Position numbers and translations under genes: made by a program. 64,000 nucleotides of DNA from Thiomargarita sp. (GTDB lineage Bacteria > Pseudomonadota > Gammaproteobacteria > Beggiatoales > Beggiatoaceae), in the NCBI GenBank assembly GCA_020721005.1, contig DYNP01000007.1:163669-227668 (forward strand). The letters are read 5' to 3'. This document shows positions 8,045-16,748 of this stretch, piece after piece; position 1 is the first letter of the stretch, and each line of letters begins with the position of its first letter. Below the pieces are notes generated by a model. It searched no databases. It saw only the letters and a list, made by a program, of their open reading frames with translations, and had not been told where the DNA came from.

Positions 8045-10189
8045 ATGGACTTTAGTGTCGAATTTGAAGATCCTTTATTACAATGCTTGGTTATCTTGAC
8101 TCAATTGCATCATCAACCCAAATCTGCAGAGGCTTTAAAGGCTGGATTACCACTTGTAAATCATCGTTTTACTCCAGAATTATTTATTCGAGCTGCGGAA
8201 CGGATTCATTTTTCAGCCCGTCTTGTAAAGCGGCAATTGACCAAGTTTACCTCATTGATGTTGCCTGCAGTGCTGTTACTGAAAGATGGGCACGCTTGTG
8301 TTTTGCTGGCAATGGGATCAAGTAAGCAAGTTAAAACAGCTCGGTTGCTTTTACCAGAGACTGGTCAGGGGGAAATGGAAATTTCTTGGGTTGATTTGCA
8401 GACAAATTATACTGGATATGCGTTATTTGCTCGACCTCATTACCATTTTGAGACCCATATTGAAGAAACTTTAGAAGCCGTTCCTCGCAGTTGGTTTTGG
8501 GGCACTTTGTTTAAGTCATGGGTGCTCTATGGGGAAGTTCTCATTGCCTCTTTCCTGATTAATTTATTCGCATTGGCTTCCCCATTGTTCATCATGAATG
8601 TTTATGATCGGGTTGTGCCCAATCATGCGGTTGAAACATTATGGGCTTTGGCAGTGGGGGCGGCCCTGGTATTTTGTTTTGATTTTTTGATGAGAAACTT
8701 GCGCGGTTATTTCATTGATATGGCTGGCAAAAAGTCAGATATTGTGGTTGCAAGTTTGATTTTTGAACAAGTATTGGGTACTCGTATGATAAATCATCCG
8801 CGTTCAATAGGTGCCTTTGCCAACCATGTGCATGAATTTGAGACTTTGAGGGAATTTTTAACGTCGGCCAGTTTGACCACCTTGATTGATTTGCCATTTG
8901 CCTTGTTGTTTATTCTGGTAATTTGGAGTTTACACCCCCAGTTGGCTATAGTTCCCTTGTCAGCTATGCCCATGGTGATTGTGTTGAGCGGTTTGATGCA
9001 ATTCCCGTTACGAAAAGTGGTAAAACATAGTTTTCGGGCTGCCAGTCAAAAGCAAGCGTTGTTGGTGGAAGTGTTGAGTGGTTTAGAAGATATTAAGGCG
9101 TGCCGGGCAGAAGGCGCTATGCAAAGACGTTGGGAACAAATGGTGGGAGAGATTGCCAAAGCGGGTCTCAAATCTCGCTTTTTATCTGCTTTGACGGTTA
9201 ATTTTGCTTTGTTTGTGCAGCAAATGACTGCAATTTTTATGGTGGTGGTTGGAGTTTATTTGATCATGGAGAATGAGTTGACAATGGGAGGTCTTATTGC
9301 CAGCACTATTTTGGCAGGTCGAGCGATGTCACCGCTGGCACAGATGGCCAGTTTGTTTACTCGTTATCATCAGGCAATGACTGCTTATCATTCGCTTAAC
9401 AGGGTTATGCAGCAGGTTACGGAGCGTCCACGAGAACGGGACCGGGTGCATTGTTCGCAATTGCAGGGGAAATTGCAGTTTAAACAGGTCACTTTCTACT
9501 ATCCTCAAGCAACGCTGCCAACTTTAAATGAGGTTGATTTTTCCTTGGACACAGGGCAAAAAGTGGGTATTATTGGACGGGTGGGCTGTGGAAAAAGTAC
9601 CTTGTTTAAGTTAATTTTGGGGTTTTATGAGCCCGATAAAGGACATGTTTTATTGGAGGGATTGGACAGTCGACAGTTTGATCCAGTTGATATAAGACGT
9701 AATATTGGTTATGTGCCTCAGGAAGGGCAATTGTTTTATGGGACTGTGCGGGACAATATTGTGCTCAAAGCGCCTTATGTGGAAGATGAGCAGGTGTTGC
9801 GAGCGGTGCGGTTGGCCGGGTTAGATGAGTTGATTGATCAGCATCCCTTGGGGTTGAATCGGTTGATTGGAGAAAGGGGGCAAGGTTTGTCCGGAGGGCA
9901 ACGACAGGCTATTGTTTTGGCTCGGGCATTGTTATTGGATCCTCCGATCTTGTTGTTGGATGAGCCCACCAGTGCCATGGACAGTCGTTTGGAAATGTTA
10001 TTAAAGAGTCGTTGGCAGACTTATTGGGTTGATAAGACGGTGTTGTTGATTACTCATCGTATGTCTTTGTTATCATTGGTTGATCAGTTGATGGTTATGG
10101 AGGAAGGACGCGTTGTTATGATGGGGAACCGGGATTTTGTACTGGAGAGTTTGGGGCGGAGAACTGGGAATGCAAGCAGTCCCTCTTAA
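8045..10189 (+). CDS. Type I secretion ABC transporter (HlyB/LapB-type, permease fused to ATPase)
   Basis: Inner-membrane export ATPase that moves unfolded proteins out through a membrane-fusion protein and TolC. Starting at the ATG 8045 gives 714 residues and the N-terminus MDFSVEFEDPLLQCL, which fits LapB-type proteins; a GTG at 7991 would add 18 hydrophobic residues. Residues 1-125 are a C39-peptidase-like domain that I take to be non-catalytic. The transmembrane domain follows (about 150-430), then the ATPase: Walker A GRVGCGKST (about 511), signature LSGGQRQ (about 615), Walker B ILLLDEPTSAMD (about 635), H-loop ITHRMS. No fusion protein, TolC or obvious substrate gene is beside it in this window; it follows the PAS gene by 95 bp and may share its transcript. 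Which substrate it exports cannot be told. Confidence 0.9.
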   Translation: MDFSVEFEDPLLQCLVILTQLHHQPKSAEALKAGLPLVNHRFTPELFIRAAERIHFSARLVKRQLTKFTSLMLPAVLLLKDGHACVLLAMGSSKQVKTARLLLPETGQGEMEISWVDLQTNYTGYALFARPHYHFETHIEETLEAVPRSWFWGTLFKSWVLYGEVLIASFLINLFALASPLFIMNVYDRVVPNHAVETLWALAVGAALVFCFDFLMRNLRGYFIDMAGKKSDIVVASLIFEQVLGTRMINHPRSIGAFANHVHEFETLREFLTSASLTTLIDLPFALLFILVIWSLHPQLAIVPLSAMPMVIVLSGLMQFPLRKVVKHSFRAASQKQALLVEVLSGLEDIKACRAEGAMQRRWEQMVGEIAKAGLKSRFLSALTVNFALFVQQMTAIFMVVVGVYLIMENELTMGGLIASTILAGRAMSPLAQMASLFTRYHQAMTAYHSLNRVMQQVTERPRERDRVHCSQLQGKLQFKQVTFYYPQATLPTLNEVDFSLDTGQKVGIIGRVGCGKSTLFKLILGFYEPDKGHVLLEGLDSRQFDPVDIRRNIGYVPQEGQLFYGTVRDNIVLKAPYVEDEQVLRAVRLAGLDELIDQHPLGLNRLIGERGQGLSGGQRQAIVLARALLLDPPILLLDEPTSAMDSRLEMLLKSRWQTYWVDKTVLLITHRMSLLSLVDQLMVMEEGRVVMMGNRDFVLESLGRRTGNASSPS

Positions 10190-10199
10190 GCTTAAGAGG

Positions 10200-10262
10200 G
10201 AGTGTAATGAAGAAACTTGCCAGGTTTTTAAAAACTTTAGCAGGTTTGTTGTTCGACAGGAT
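10200..10262. terminator. Possible bidirectional terminator hairpin
   Basis: Between the convergent transporter and DUF2279 genes lies an imperfect inverted repeat (AAACTTGCCAGGTTTTT facing AAAAACTTTAGCAGGTTT), A/T-rich on both sides. The position suits a shared terminator; the stem has several mismatches. Confidence 0.35.
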
Positions 10263-10271
10263 TGAGGCAGG

Positions 10272-11198
10272 TTATAATTTGTGTTTAAGCAATACAGCAG
10301 TCCCGGGTATTTGTACATATTCTAACAGGTGCCGGGTGACTGTATTCAGGGAGGAGGATTGAGAGGGGAATATTTTGTCATTGAGCAGTTGGGACAGGTT
10401 AATGGACAGGCCATAGTAGAGGTTTCGGGATTTTTCTTGGGAGTCGGTGCCATCGGTGGGTTGATAGCCTCTGGTCCCATAGCCCATGGCGAATTCTAGG
10501 TAACGTAATATGGGGTAACGATTTAAGGTGGGAATTCCACTGGCTTTGGTGATGAGAAGGTAGGTTTGCCCTGAATAGTCAGCGACAGGATCATAGTCAT
10601 TTAAGCGTCTGGCATCTTTGGAGACCCAATATTGGAGTCGGAGGTCCAGTAGGTTGTCTAGAGTTGGATGGGATTCTAAAAGTATGCCCAGGGAGATCCC
10701 GGTGAGGTTCATGAGGGCGTCTTCGGTGCTGAATCCATATTCGGCAGTGAAACCGTCCATGATTTCGACGCCGGTCAGTAGAGCTCCGGAGGTTAAGCCG
10801 GCTAGCCAAGCAGATTGGGATTGGTCGTGGCCAGCCCATTGAAATCCTTTGGTAAGGAGGCGGGTAGCGGTGTAGGCTGAGAAACCGTGCCCCAGTTTAT
10901 CGGCACCTCCATTGGGACTGTCTTGTCCAAACCAGTGTTCTTGTCGGACTTCAAATTGGGAACTGCTGTTATCCCACCAAGAGGTAAAGCCATAGAGACC
11001 GGTGGCTAGGGTTAGTCCCGAAATCAATAGGGCAGTTCTGAATTTGGTGTCTTGAGGGGTGAGTAGAATTTGTTGTGCAGAGGGGTCTGGAGAATGGGGG
11101 GGAGGTGATGATGGGTATGAGTTGAGGGCCCATGTTGGATTGGAAAGTATTCCCATATTCAAAATTAGCATGGGGAGCCAATGGGTTAGGTGTTTCAT
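10272..11198 (-). CDS. DUF2279 family (YfiM-like) exported protein
   Basis: 308 residues with a signal peptide (hydrophobic core LPMLILNMGILSNPTWA, cleavage near residue 25). A second hydrophobic stretch near residue 55 (LLISGLTLATGLYGF) follows. Residues about 80-185 contain the DUF2279 pattern: NGGADKLGHGFSAYTATRLL, then GALLTGVEIMDGFTAEYGFS and EDALMNLTGISLG. The family is described as periplasmic or outer-membrane associated with no known activity. The gene follows pth in the same direction after a gap of about 170 bp, in the place where ychF often sits in other gammaproteobacteria. Function unknown. Confidence 0.75.
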   Translation of the reverse strand: MKHLTHWLPMLILNMGILSNPTWALNSYPSSPPPHSPDPSAQQILLTPQDTKFRTALLISGLTLATGLYGFTSWWDNSSSQFEVRQEHWFGQDSPNGGADKLGHGFSAYTATRLLTKGFQWAGHDQSQSAWLAGLTSGALLTGVEIMDGFTAEYGFSTEDALMNLTGISLGILLESHPTLDNLLDLRLQYWVSKDARRLNDYDPVADYSGQTYLLITKASGIPTLNRYPILRYLEFAMGYGTRGYQPTDGTDSQEKSRNLYYGLSINLSQLLNDKIFPSQSSSLNTVTRHLLEYVQIPGTAVLLKHKL

Positions 11199-11369
11199 TT
11201 GGGATTTAATTTTTGGGGTTTTGTTCTTAGCTACTTTAGGGGTCTGGGTCAGAATTTTCAGTAACGAATAGGGGCATTTTTACCCCTTGCCCTATGCTGA
11301 GGATTTTATAAATTTTGTAAATTCTGATTCAGACAGTTAGGAAATCTTGAGAATTCTGTAAATTCAGAG

Positions 11370-11966
11370 TCAGGTTAAGGTATGAAGTTGTTGGGTGACT
11401 TTTTCCATTTCTTTGTTTAAGATGAGAGGGAATAGATCGAGTAGAATCGGGAGTTTTTGGAGAATGGCAGTTTCTTCTTCCTTGATTGGAGGGTTTAGAA
11501 CGTAGGCTGCCACGTCTTGTCCCGTTCCTGGGTGACCGATGCCAATGCGCAGTCTCCAGAATTGAGTGGTACCTAAATGGGAGATAATATCCTTGAGCCC
11601 GTTGTGTTTGCCGTCTCCTCCGCCTTTTTTGATTCGAAGTCGCCCGGGGGGGAAATCTAGGTCGTCATGCAGGATCAGAATGTGGTCAGTGGGAATTTTA
11701 TAGTAGTGACTGAAAGCCAATACAGATTGACCGCTGCGATTCATGTAAGTTTGGGGTTTGAGCAGCCAGCACAGGGTGGTTTTGGAGGGGGAAGAGGGTT
11801 CTAGCCGGGCGAGGTCGGCTTGGAATTTGGATTCGTGTCGAAAGGAGAGGTTGTGGTGGTGGGCGAGGTGGTCGAGTAGCCAGAAGCCGGCATTGTGTCT
11901 GGTATTGGCATAATAGGTCCCGGGGTTGCCGAGACCTACTATCAGGAGTGTAGTAAAATCAGACAT
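11370..11966 (-). CDS. pth: Peptidyl-tRNA hydrolase
   Basis: Releases peptides from peptidyl-tRNAs that fall off the ribosome. 198 residues, the usual length. The signature is complete: LIVGLGNPGTYYANTRHNAG with the catalytic His in TRHN, the MNRSGQSV loop, and HDDLDFPPGRLRIKKGGG followed by GKHNGLKDI. The gene lies 13 bp after rplY on the same strand, the standard prs-rplY-pth order, so it is probably cotranscribed with rplY. The ATG at 11966 (MSDFTTLLIVGLGNPG) fits the family's N-terminus. Confidence 0.97.
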   Translation of the reverse strand: MSDFTTLLIVGLGNPGTYYANTRHNAGFWLLDHLAHHHNLSFRHESKFQADLARLEPSSPSKTTLCWLLKPQTYMNRSGQSVLAFSHYYKIPTDHILILHDDLDFPPGRLRIKKGGGDGKHNGLKDIISHLGTTQFWRLRIGIGHPGTGQDVAAYVLNPPIKEEETAILQKLPILLDLFPLILNKEMEKVTQQLHTLT

Positions 11967-11979
11967 TTAAGGGAGGTAA

Positions 11980-12612
11980 TCAGCTACCGGCAGGAGGTGT
12001 TATTTCACCTTCTTCAGCAGCAGTACCTCTGGGCAGATGTACGGAGACAACCGGTAAGTCGTGGTCTGGAGCAGTACTTGAAAGAAGGGCAGCAATTTCA
12101 ACTCCAGCGGGAAGGGTCAGGTTGGAGAGGTGAATGGTGTGATTAAGCTGTACTTCAGATAGGTCAACTTCGATGAATTCAGGAAGGTTTTTGGCCAAAC
12201 AACGCACTTCAACCTCAGAAAGGTGATGAGAAATAACGCCTCCGCCTTGTTTTACTCCAGGGGATTTGTCTTCGTTAATGAAGTGAACCGGTATCCGCAT
12301 GTACAGATATTCGGTTTCAGTGACTCGTTGTAGGTCAAGGTGGAGTAAAATAGGAAGGTAGGGATGACGTTGTAGGTCTTTAAGTACGGCTTTTTCGCTG
12401 GCTTGACCTTCAATGTGTAAGGTTAAAACGTGGGAGTAGAAGGACTCGTGTTGGCAATTTTTAAAGATATCATTGTGCGTAAGAGTCAAGGGTATGGGAT
12501 CTTTACCTGCTCCGTATAGGATAGCGGGCATTTTGCCAGTTCGGCGTAAGCGGCGGCTCGCACCTTTTCCTTTGTCTTGCCGAATGTGTCCTTTGAGTTC
12601 GAATTGGTCCAT
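11980..12612 (-). CDS. rplY: 50S ribosomal protein L25, long (Ctc/TL5) form
   Basis: Binds 5S rRNA in the large subunit. Residues 1-90 are the L25 domain (GKGASRRLRRTGKMPAILYG); the rest is the beta-rich Ctc extension, giving about 210 residues. The start at 12612 (MDQFELKG) is preferred over the ATG at 12627 because a GGAG stands about 10 bases before it and overlaps the upstream ATG. A hairpin with a T-run separates it from prs. The tail is acidic and loosely conserved (EEGEITPPAGS). Confidence 0.95.
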   Translation of the reverse strand: MDQFELKGHIRQDKGKGASRRLRRTGKMPAILYGAGKDPIPLTLTHNDIFKNCQHESFYSHVLTLHIEGQASEKAVLKDLQRHPYLPILLHLDLQRVTETEYLYMRIPVHFINEDKSPGVKQGGGVISHHLSEVEVRCLAKNLPEFIEVDLSEVQLNHTIHLSNLTLPAGVEIAALLSSTAPDHDLPVVSVHLPRGTAAEEGEITPPAGS

Positions 12613-12630
12613 GTAATGGGTCTCCATTTG

Positions 12631-12656
12631 AAATAAAAAATCCCCAATCGGGGCTT
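12631..12656 (-). terminator. Hairpin with T-run between prs and rplY
   Basis: Read on the minus strand: CCCC-GATT-GGGG stem-loop followed by ATTTTTTATTT, just before the rplY start region. The stem has only four G-C pairs, so it could be an attenuator or partial terminator. Confidence 0.5.
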
Positions 12657-12710
12657 GAGGGTTCTTCCTCCGCGACCAGAGGTAGATGAGGGGGGGTATT
12701 TTTGAGGGGG

Positions 12711-13661
12711 TTAGTCCATGAATAGGGAGCTGACTGATTCTTCTTCGCTGATACGACGCATACTTTCTGCCAACATTTCTGCAATGCTGAGTTGTCTGAT
12801 CTTTGAGCAGTGTAAGGCGTTGTCTTTTAGGGGAATGGTGTCCGTGACGACCAGTTCATCAAGTACTGATTTTTGTAGATTGTTTACGGCAGGTCCGGAT
12901 AACACTGGATGGGTGCAGTAAGCAACTACTTTGGCAGCTCCTTGTCGTTTCAAAGCGGCTGCGGCCTCACAAAGGGTGCCAGCGGTGTCGACCATGTCGT
13001 CGATGATGACGCAGGTGCGATCTTCCACGTCGCCAATGATGTTCATGACTTTGGCTTCATTGGGTCCCGGTCGACGTTTGTCGATGATGGCAAGATCGGC
13101 TTCGTCGAGTTGTTTGGCCAGGGCTCGAGCTCGCACGACACCACCGACGTCTGGAGAGACGACCATAAGGTCGGGGTATTCATGGCGCCAGATGTCACTG
13201 ACTAAAATAGGGGAGCTGTAGATATTGTCGACGGGGAGGTCGAAGAAGCCTTGAATTTGATCGGCGTGCAAGTCTACGGTGAGTACCCGATTGGTGCCTA
13301 CACTGGAAATCATGTCAGCAACTACGCGGGCTGTGATCGGCACTCTGGCGGAACGTGGACGTCGATCTTGACGGGAATAACCAAAATAGGGGATAACTGT
13401 AGTGATGCGTCCTGCTGAGGAACGCCTTACAGCGTCAACCAGGACCAACAGTTCCATGAGATTATCATTGGTAGGAGTACAGGTGGACTGGATGATGAAG
13501 ACGTCCTTACCCCGCACATTTTCTTGAATTTCTACCATGATTTCATCGTCACTGAATCGTCCGACGATGGCTTTACCCAGTGGCAAATTGAGGTGTTTTG
13601 TGACTGCTTGTGCTAGGGCAGGATTGGCATTTCCTGCAAATACCTTCATGCGGTTAGACAC
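12711..13661 (-). CDS. prs: Ribose-phosphate pyrophosphokinase
   Basis: Makes PRPP from ribose 5-phosphate and ATP for purine, pyrimidine, His, Trp and NAD synthesis. 316 residues, full length. Visible are the flexible-loop region [13 protein letters not shown], the metal/PRPP-synthetase signature [14 protein letters not shown] and the PRPP-binding loop [13 protein letters not shown]. The start is a GTG at 13661 with GGGAG seven bases upstream; an ATG four codons later is the alternative. It follows the tRNA-Gln gene and ispE on the same strand, the classic gammaproteobacterial order. Confidence 0.97.
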   Translation of the reverse strand: MSNRMKVFAGNANPALAQAVTKHLNLPLGKAIVGRFSDDEIMVEIQENVRGKDVFIIQSTCTPTNDNLMELLVLVDAVRRSSAGRITTVIPYFGYSRQDRRPRSARVPITARVVADMISSVGTNRVLTVDLHADQIQGFFDLPVDNIYSSPILVSDIWRHEYPDLMVVSPDVGGVVRARALAKQLDEADLAIIDKRRPGPNEAKVMNIIGDVEDRTCVIIDDMVDTAGTLCEAAAALKRQGAAKVVAYCTHPVLSGPAVNNLQKSVLDELVVTDTIPLKDNALHCSKIRQLSIAEMLAESMRRISEEESVSSLFMD

Positions 13662-13708
13662 ACCGACAACTCCCGCTTAGTATTTTTGAGGGTGATTTTG
13701 AGTGTGGA

Positions 13709-13783
13709 TGGCTGGGGTGCTAGGATTCGAACCTAGGGATGCTGGGATCAAAACCCAGTGCCTTACCGCTTGGCTACACCCCA
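13709..13783 (-). tRNA. tRNA-Gln (anticodon TTG)
   Basis: On the minus strand the sequence starts TGGGGTGTAGCCAAGCGGTA and ends CACCCCAGCCA: a seven-pair acceptor stem with encoded CCA. The anticodon arm is CTGGG-TTTTGAT-CCCAG, which places TTG at the anticodon, and the T-loop reads GGTTCGAATCC. Its place between ispE and prs is conserved in gammaproteobacteria. Confidence 0.97.
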
Positions 13784-13818
13784 ATAATGAGTGTTGAGAG
13801 TTTATAATAGCAGATTGT

Positions 13819-14679
13819 TTATGAGTTGGCAACCTTTCTGTTTATGGGAAAATCAACTGCGTAGCGGGCGGGAGATTGATTCCGACCGCGGGCGATAAAT
13901 CCTTTCCATTGTTTGGGCAGTTGTTGTAGAACAGAGGAGGCGCTTGTGGAGTCTGGAAAGCAGGCAAATATGCAGGAACCAGTGCCAGTCAAACGAGCTA
14001 CCGCATGTTGATGGAGCCAGTCCAAAGCTTCTCCTACTTGAGGGTATATGGAGCGCACGACAGGTTCACACACGTTGCGGGTTTGACCGGCTTGAAAGTC
14101 GCGCAGTGTAACGGGTAACAGGTCTCGTGTCAAGTGAGGCGCGGCAAAAATTTCTGCCGTAGAAATTTGACAGCCGGGATAAATGACCAAGTACCAGGGC
14201 TCCTGTAATGGAATCGGTGTTAAAATATCGCCTACTCCTTCAGCCCAAGCGGCTTCTCCATGTAAAAAAATGGGAACATCAGCGCCCAGTTGGCGGCCGA
14301 GTTGTTGAAGGGTGGAGAGCGGGAGGTGCAGTTGCCACAGTTGGTTCAACGCAAGTAAGGTGGTGGCAGCATTGGAACTGCCTCCCCCTAATCCGGATCC
14401 CATGGGAATACGTTTATCAATGGTAATTATGGCCCCTTGCTGAGTGTTTGTAGCTTGTTGTAATTGGTAGGCGGCGCGTACAATGAGATTGTGTTCCGGG
14501 GCGATACCTTCCAATTGACAGTCAATACAGGGTAAATTGTGTAAGGTGAAAGAGAGTTCATCGCTGTAATCGAGAAATTGAAAAACCGTTTGGAGTTGAT
14601 GATAACCATCGGTGCGGCGGCCAGTGATGTGTAAAAATAAGTTGAGTTTAGCCGGTGCTAACCAAGTCAGTTGAGTCAT
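13819..14679 (-). CDS. ispE: 4-diphosphocytidyl-2-C-methyl-D-erythritol kinase
   Basis: GHMP kinase of the MEP pathway that phosphorylates CDP-methylerythritol on the way to isopentenyl diphosphate. 286 residues. The N-terminus LAPAKLNLFLHITGRRTDGY holds the conserved Lys and Asn, and PMGSGLGGGSSNAATTL (about residues 91-107) is the ATP-binding GHMP motif. The C-terminal RLTGTGSCIFACF motif is present. lolB, often upstream, is absent; a plus-strand hydrolase gene diverges from it instead. Confidence 0.96.
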   Translation of the reverse strand: MTQLTWLAPAKLNLFLHITGRRTDGYHQLQTVFQFLDYSDELSFTLHNLPCIDCQLEGIAPEHNLIVRAAYQLQQATNTQQGAIITIDKRIPMGSGLGGGSSNAATTLLALNQLWQLHLPLSTLQQLGRQLGADVPIFLHGEAAWAEGVGDILTPIPLQEPWYLVIYPGCQISTAEIFAAPHLTRDLLPVTLRDFQAGQTRNVCEPVVRSIYPQVGEALDWLHQHAVARLTGTGSCIFACFPDSTSASSVLQQLPKQWKGFIARGRNQSPARYAVDFPINRKVANS

Positions 14680-14750
14680 AATGGTGCCATTTGGCGTTTG
14701 GTGATGTCGCCAGTGTTGTTGAGTTACTTAATATTTTCAAGGAGTTATTA

Positions 14751-15398
14751 ATGGAGCTAACTACCTCTGCTGGAGAAGTATTTTATAGCTATGCGGTGGG
14801 TGACGAGCAGGCAAGTAGAGCCATCTTAATTATTCACGATTGGTGGGGTATATTGGATTATAATCATCAATGGGCAGATGAGTTTGCTAAGGCGGGTTAT
14901 CAAGCTTTGGTGATTGATCTATATGACGGATTTCATCCGGCAGATGCCAAGAAAGCCGGTGAGTATATGCGCAGTTTAAATCAAGAGGTGACTCATCGCA
15001 AATTACAAACGGCTCTCTTGTCCTTAAAAAAATCCCAACGCAAGTTGGCTGTCTTGGGTTGGTCGTTTGGAGGACTGCAGGCGCAACAGGCCACTCTACA
15101 AAATCCTGATTTGGTGGATGCCACGATTTTTTTCTACTGCCGGAATTTGCTGAACAAATCCAATGCCAAATTGTTAAAGGGTCCAGTATTGGCGATTTTT
15201 GCGGAAACGGAACGCACTTGGCCGGACAAACAGGCAGAATTGGAGTATGTTATGGCGGAATCCAATCAGATTTTGGAATTACGTAGCTATGATGCTGATC
15301 ACGGTTTTGTGAATCCAGAAAGTCCCCGCTTTGACCATGACGCTTCAGAAGACGCCCTGAAACTGAGTATTATGTTCTTAGACAAATACTTGGCTTGA
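14751..15398 (+). CDS. Dienelactone hydrolase family protein (alpha/beta hydrolase)
   Basis: 215 residues from the ATG at 14751, chosen because CAAGGAG stands seven bases upstream; an earlier ATG at 14691 would overlap the divergent promoter of ispE. The fold is recognisable: the HG-like strand ILIIHDWWGILDYN near residue 30, the nucleophile elbow GWSFGG (Ser in place of the Cys of classical dienelactone hydrolases) near 104, and the catalytic His in DADHGFVNP near 185. Substrate unknown; the name describes the family, not a demonstrated reaction. Probably monocistronic. Confidence 0.85.
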   Translation: MELTTSAGEVFYSYAVGDEQASRAILIIHDWWGILDYNHQWADEFAKAGYQALVIDLYDGFHPADAKKAGEYMRSLNQEVTHRKLQTALLSLKKSQRKLAVLGWSFGGLQAQQATLQNPDLVDATIFFYCRNLLNKSNAKLLKGPVLAIFAETERTWPDKQAELEYVMAESNQILELRSYDADHGFVNPESPRFDHDASEDALKLSIMFLDKYLA

Positions 15399-15524
15399 TT
15401 TTGGCAGCGTGCCCAATCCCAAAACCGGTTTTGGAGGCCATGAGAACCCTAGAAAATGGGGACTTTATCCTGAATTCCAAAACCTGTTTTGTTCTCCCCT
15501 TTAATATCTATGGGAATCTAACAG

Positions 15525-16541
15525 ATGAAATTCTCCCCTATTTGGCTACTTATCCCCCTGTCCTTTTTTCTCACCCACTGCACTGTGATCACGTCTTCCC
15601 CACCGGTCAAACCGAGAGCAATTGGCAGCATTTCATCCGCCCAATCTGCAGTTAAAACCATCACTACTTCCTCTTTATCATCCCCAATCATTTCTCAACT
15701 GCCTCCTCCTGCCCCCGATATTCCTCCTCTTTTGAATAATACTGCATCACTTATCGAATCCCCTATTTTACCTGCTTTACCAGAACAACTCCGTAAATTC
15801 TCCACCAAATCTGCCGTACCCGGAGGAATCATCAGTTTAGCCATACCCTCACAAGCCACTGAACCTCCCAGGCTCCTATATCAACAACGCCCCGTACTGA
15901 TACTTCCAGATCGAAATCAATGGATTGCCATTTTGGGTATACCGTTAGATGCCAAACCAGGATCACACACTTTACTCAATCCCGCCACCCAACAAACTTA
16001 TCCTTTTAAAGTGATCTCAAAGTCCTACCCTACACAACGCCTTAAAGTGGGGGCTCGACACGTCAATCCTTCCAAAGCCGATCTGGAACGCATCCAACGA
16101 GAAACGCCCCAAATTCAAGCCGCCCTGGCCAGTCCGTGGCGATTCACCGCCCACTCTCCTCTGCCTTTACTACAGCCTGTTCAGGGACGCGTTAGCAGTC
16201 CCTTTGGATTGCGTCGCTACTTCAATGGACAGCCCAGAAGTCCCCATAAAGGTTTAGATATCGCAGCCCCTCAAGGCACACCTGTGCTGTCTGCAGCCGA
16301 TGGTCAAGTGGTAAATACAGGAGATTACTTCTTTTCAGGACTTACAATTTTTATCGATCATGGACAAGGAGTCGTCACTATGTACGGACATCTGCATGAT
16401 ATTCACGTTCAACCTGGAGAATCTGTACAACGTGGACAACCGATTGGCAGCGTAGGTAAAACGGGAAGAGCCACCGGACCTCACCTTCATTGGGGAGTCA
16501 GTCTCAACAATACTCTCATCGATCCCCAAGCCACCCTATAA
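15525..16541 (+). CDS. M23 (LytM-type) metallopeptidase, probable lipoprotein
   Basis: 338 residues. The signal sequence ends in a lipobox-like LTHC (Cys19), so it is probably a periplasmic lipoprotein. Residues 30-120 are Pro/Ser-rich and of low complexity. The middle (about 125-185) is a small beta domain, and the C-terminal 120 residues are the M23 domain with the zinc ligands in HKGLDIA and HLHWG, preceded by PFGLRR. It cleaves, or regulates cleavage of, peptidoglycan cross-links. The ATG at 15525 lies inside another open frame that I consider non-coding. The active site looks complete. Confidence 0.92.
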   Translation: MKFSPIWLLIPLSFFLTHCTVITSSPPVKPRAIGSISSAQSAVKTITTSSLSSPIISQLPPPAPDIPPLLNNTASLIESPILPALPEQLRKFSTKSAVPGGIISLAIPSQATEPPRLLYQQRPVLILPDRNQWIAILGIPLDAKPGSHTLLNPATQQTYPFKVISKSYPTQRLKVGARHVNPSKADLERIQRETPQIQAALASPWRFTAHSPLPLLQPVQGRVSSPFGLRRYFNGQPRSPHKGLDIAAPQGTPVLSAADGQVVNTGDYFFSGLTIFIDHGQGVVTMYGHLHDIHVQPGESVQRGQPIGSVGKTGRATGPHLHWGVSLNNTLIDPQATL

Positions 16542-16748
16542 ACCCCTCAATCATCACTGCCCAAAAACAACTTGAACATCATTAACCAATTCTGATATTC
16601 TTTCCCCTTTACATGAGAAGTTACCCCCTAACTTCCTATACTTAGGGCCTGTGACACTAGACTACATTGACAAAATCATTTTTCGGAGGGTAGTTGGTTA
16701 CAAGCCTATTGCGTGATCTAATTTTACATCTAACAGCAAGGAATTTCT
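16542..16748. other. Intergenic stretch before rhlE
   Basis: About 200 bp, AT-rich, with a CAAGGA site just before the GTG of the helicase gene. No gene, tRNA or convincing hairpin seen. Confidence 0.6.

Noticed and set aside
15395..15655. Plus-strand frame just after the dienelactone hydrolase gene
   Set aside because: It overlaps the start and signal peptide of the M23 lipoprotein in another frame and has no recognisable domain.
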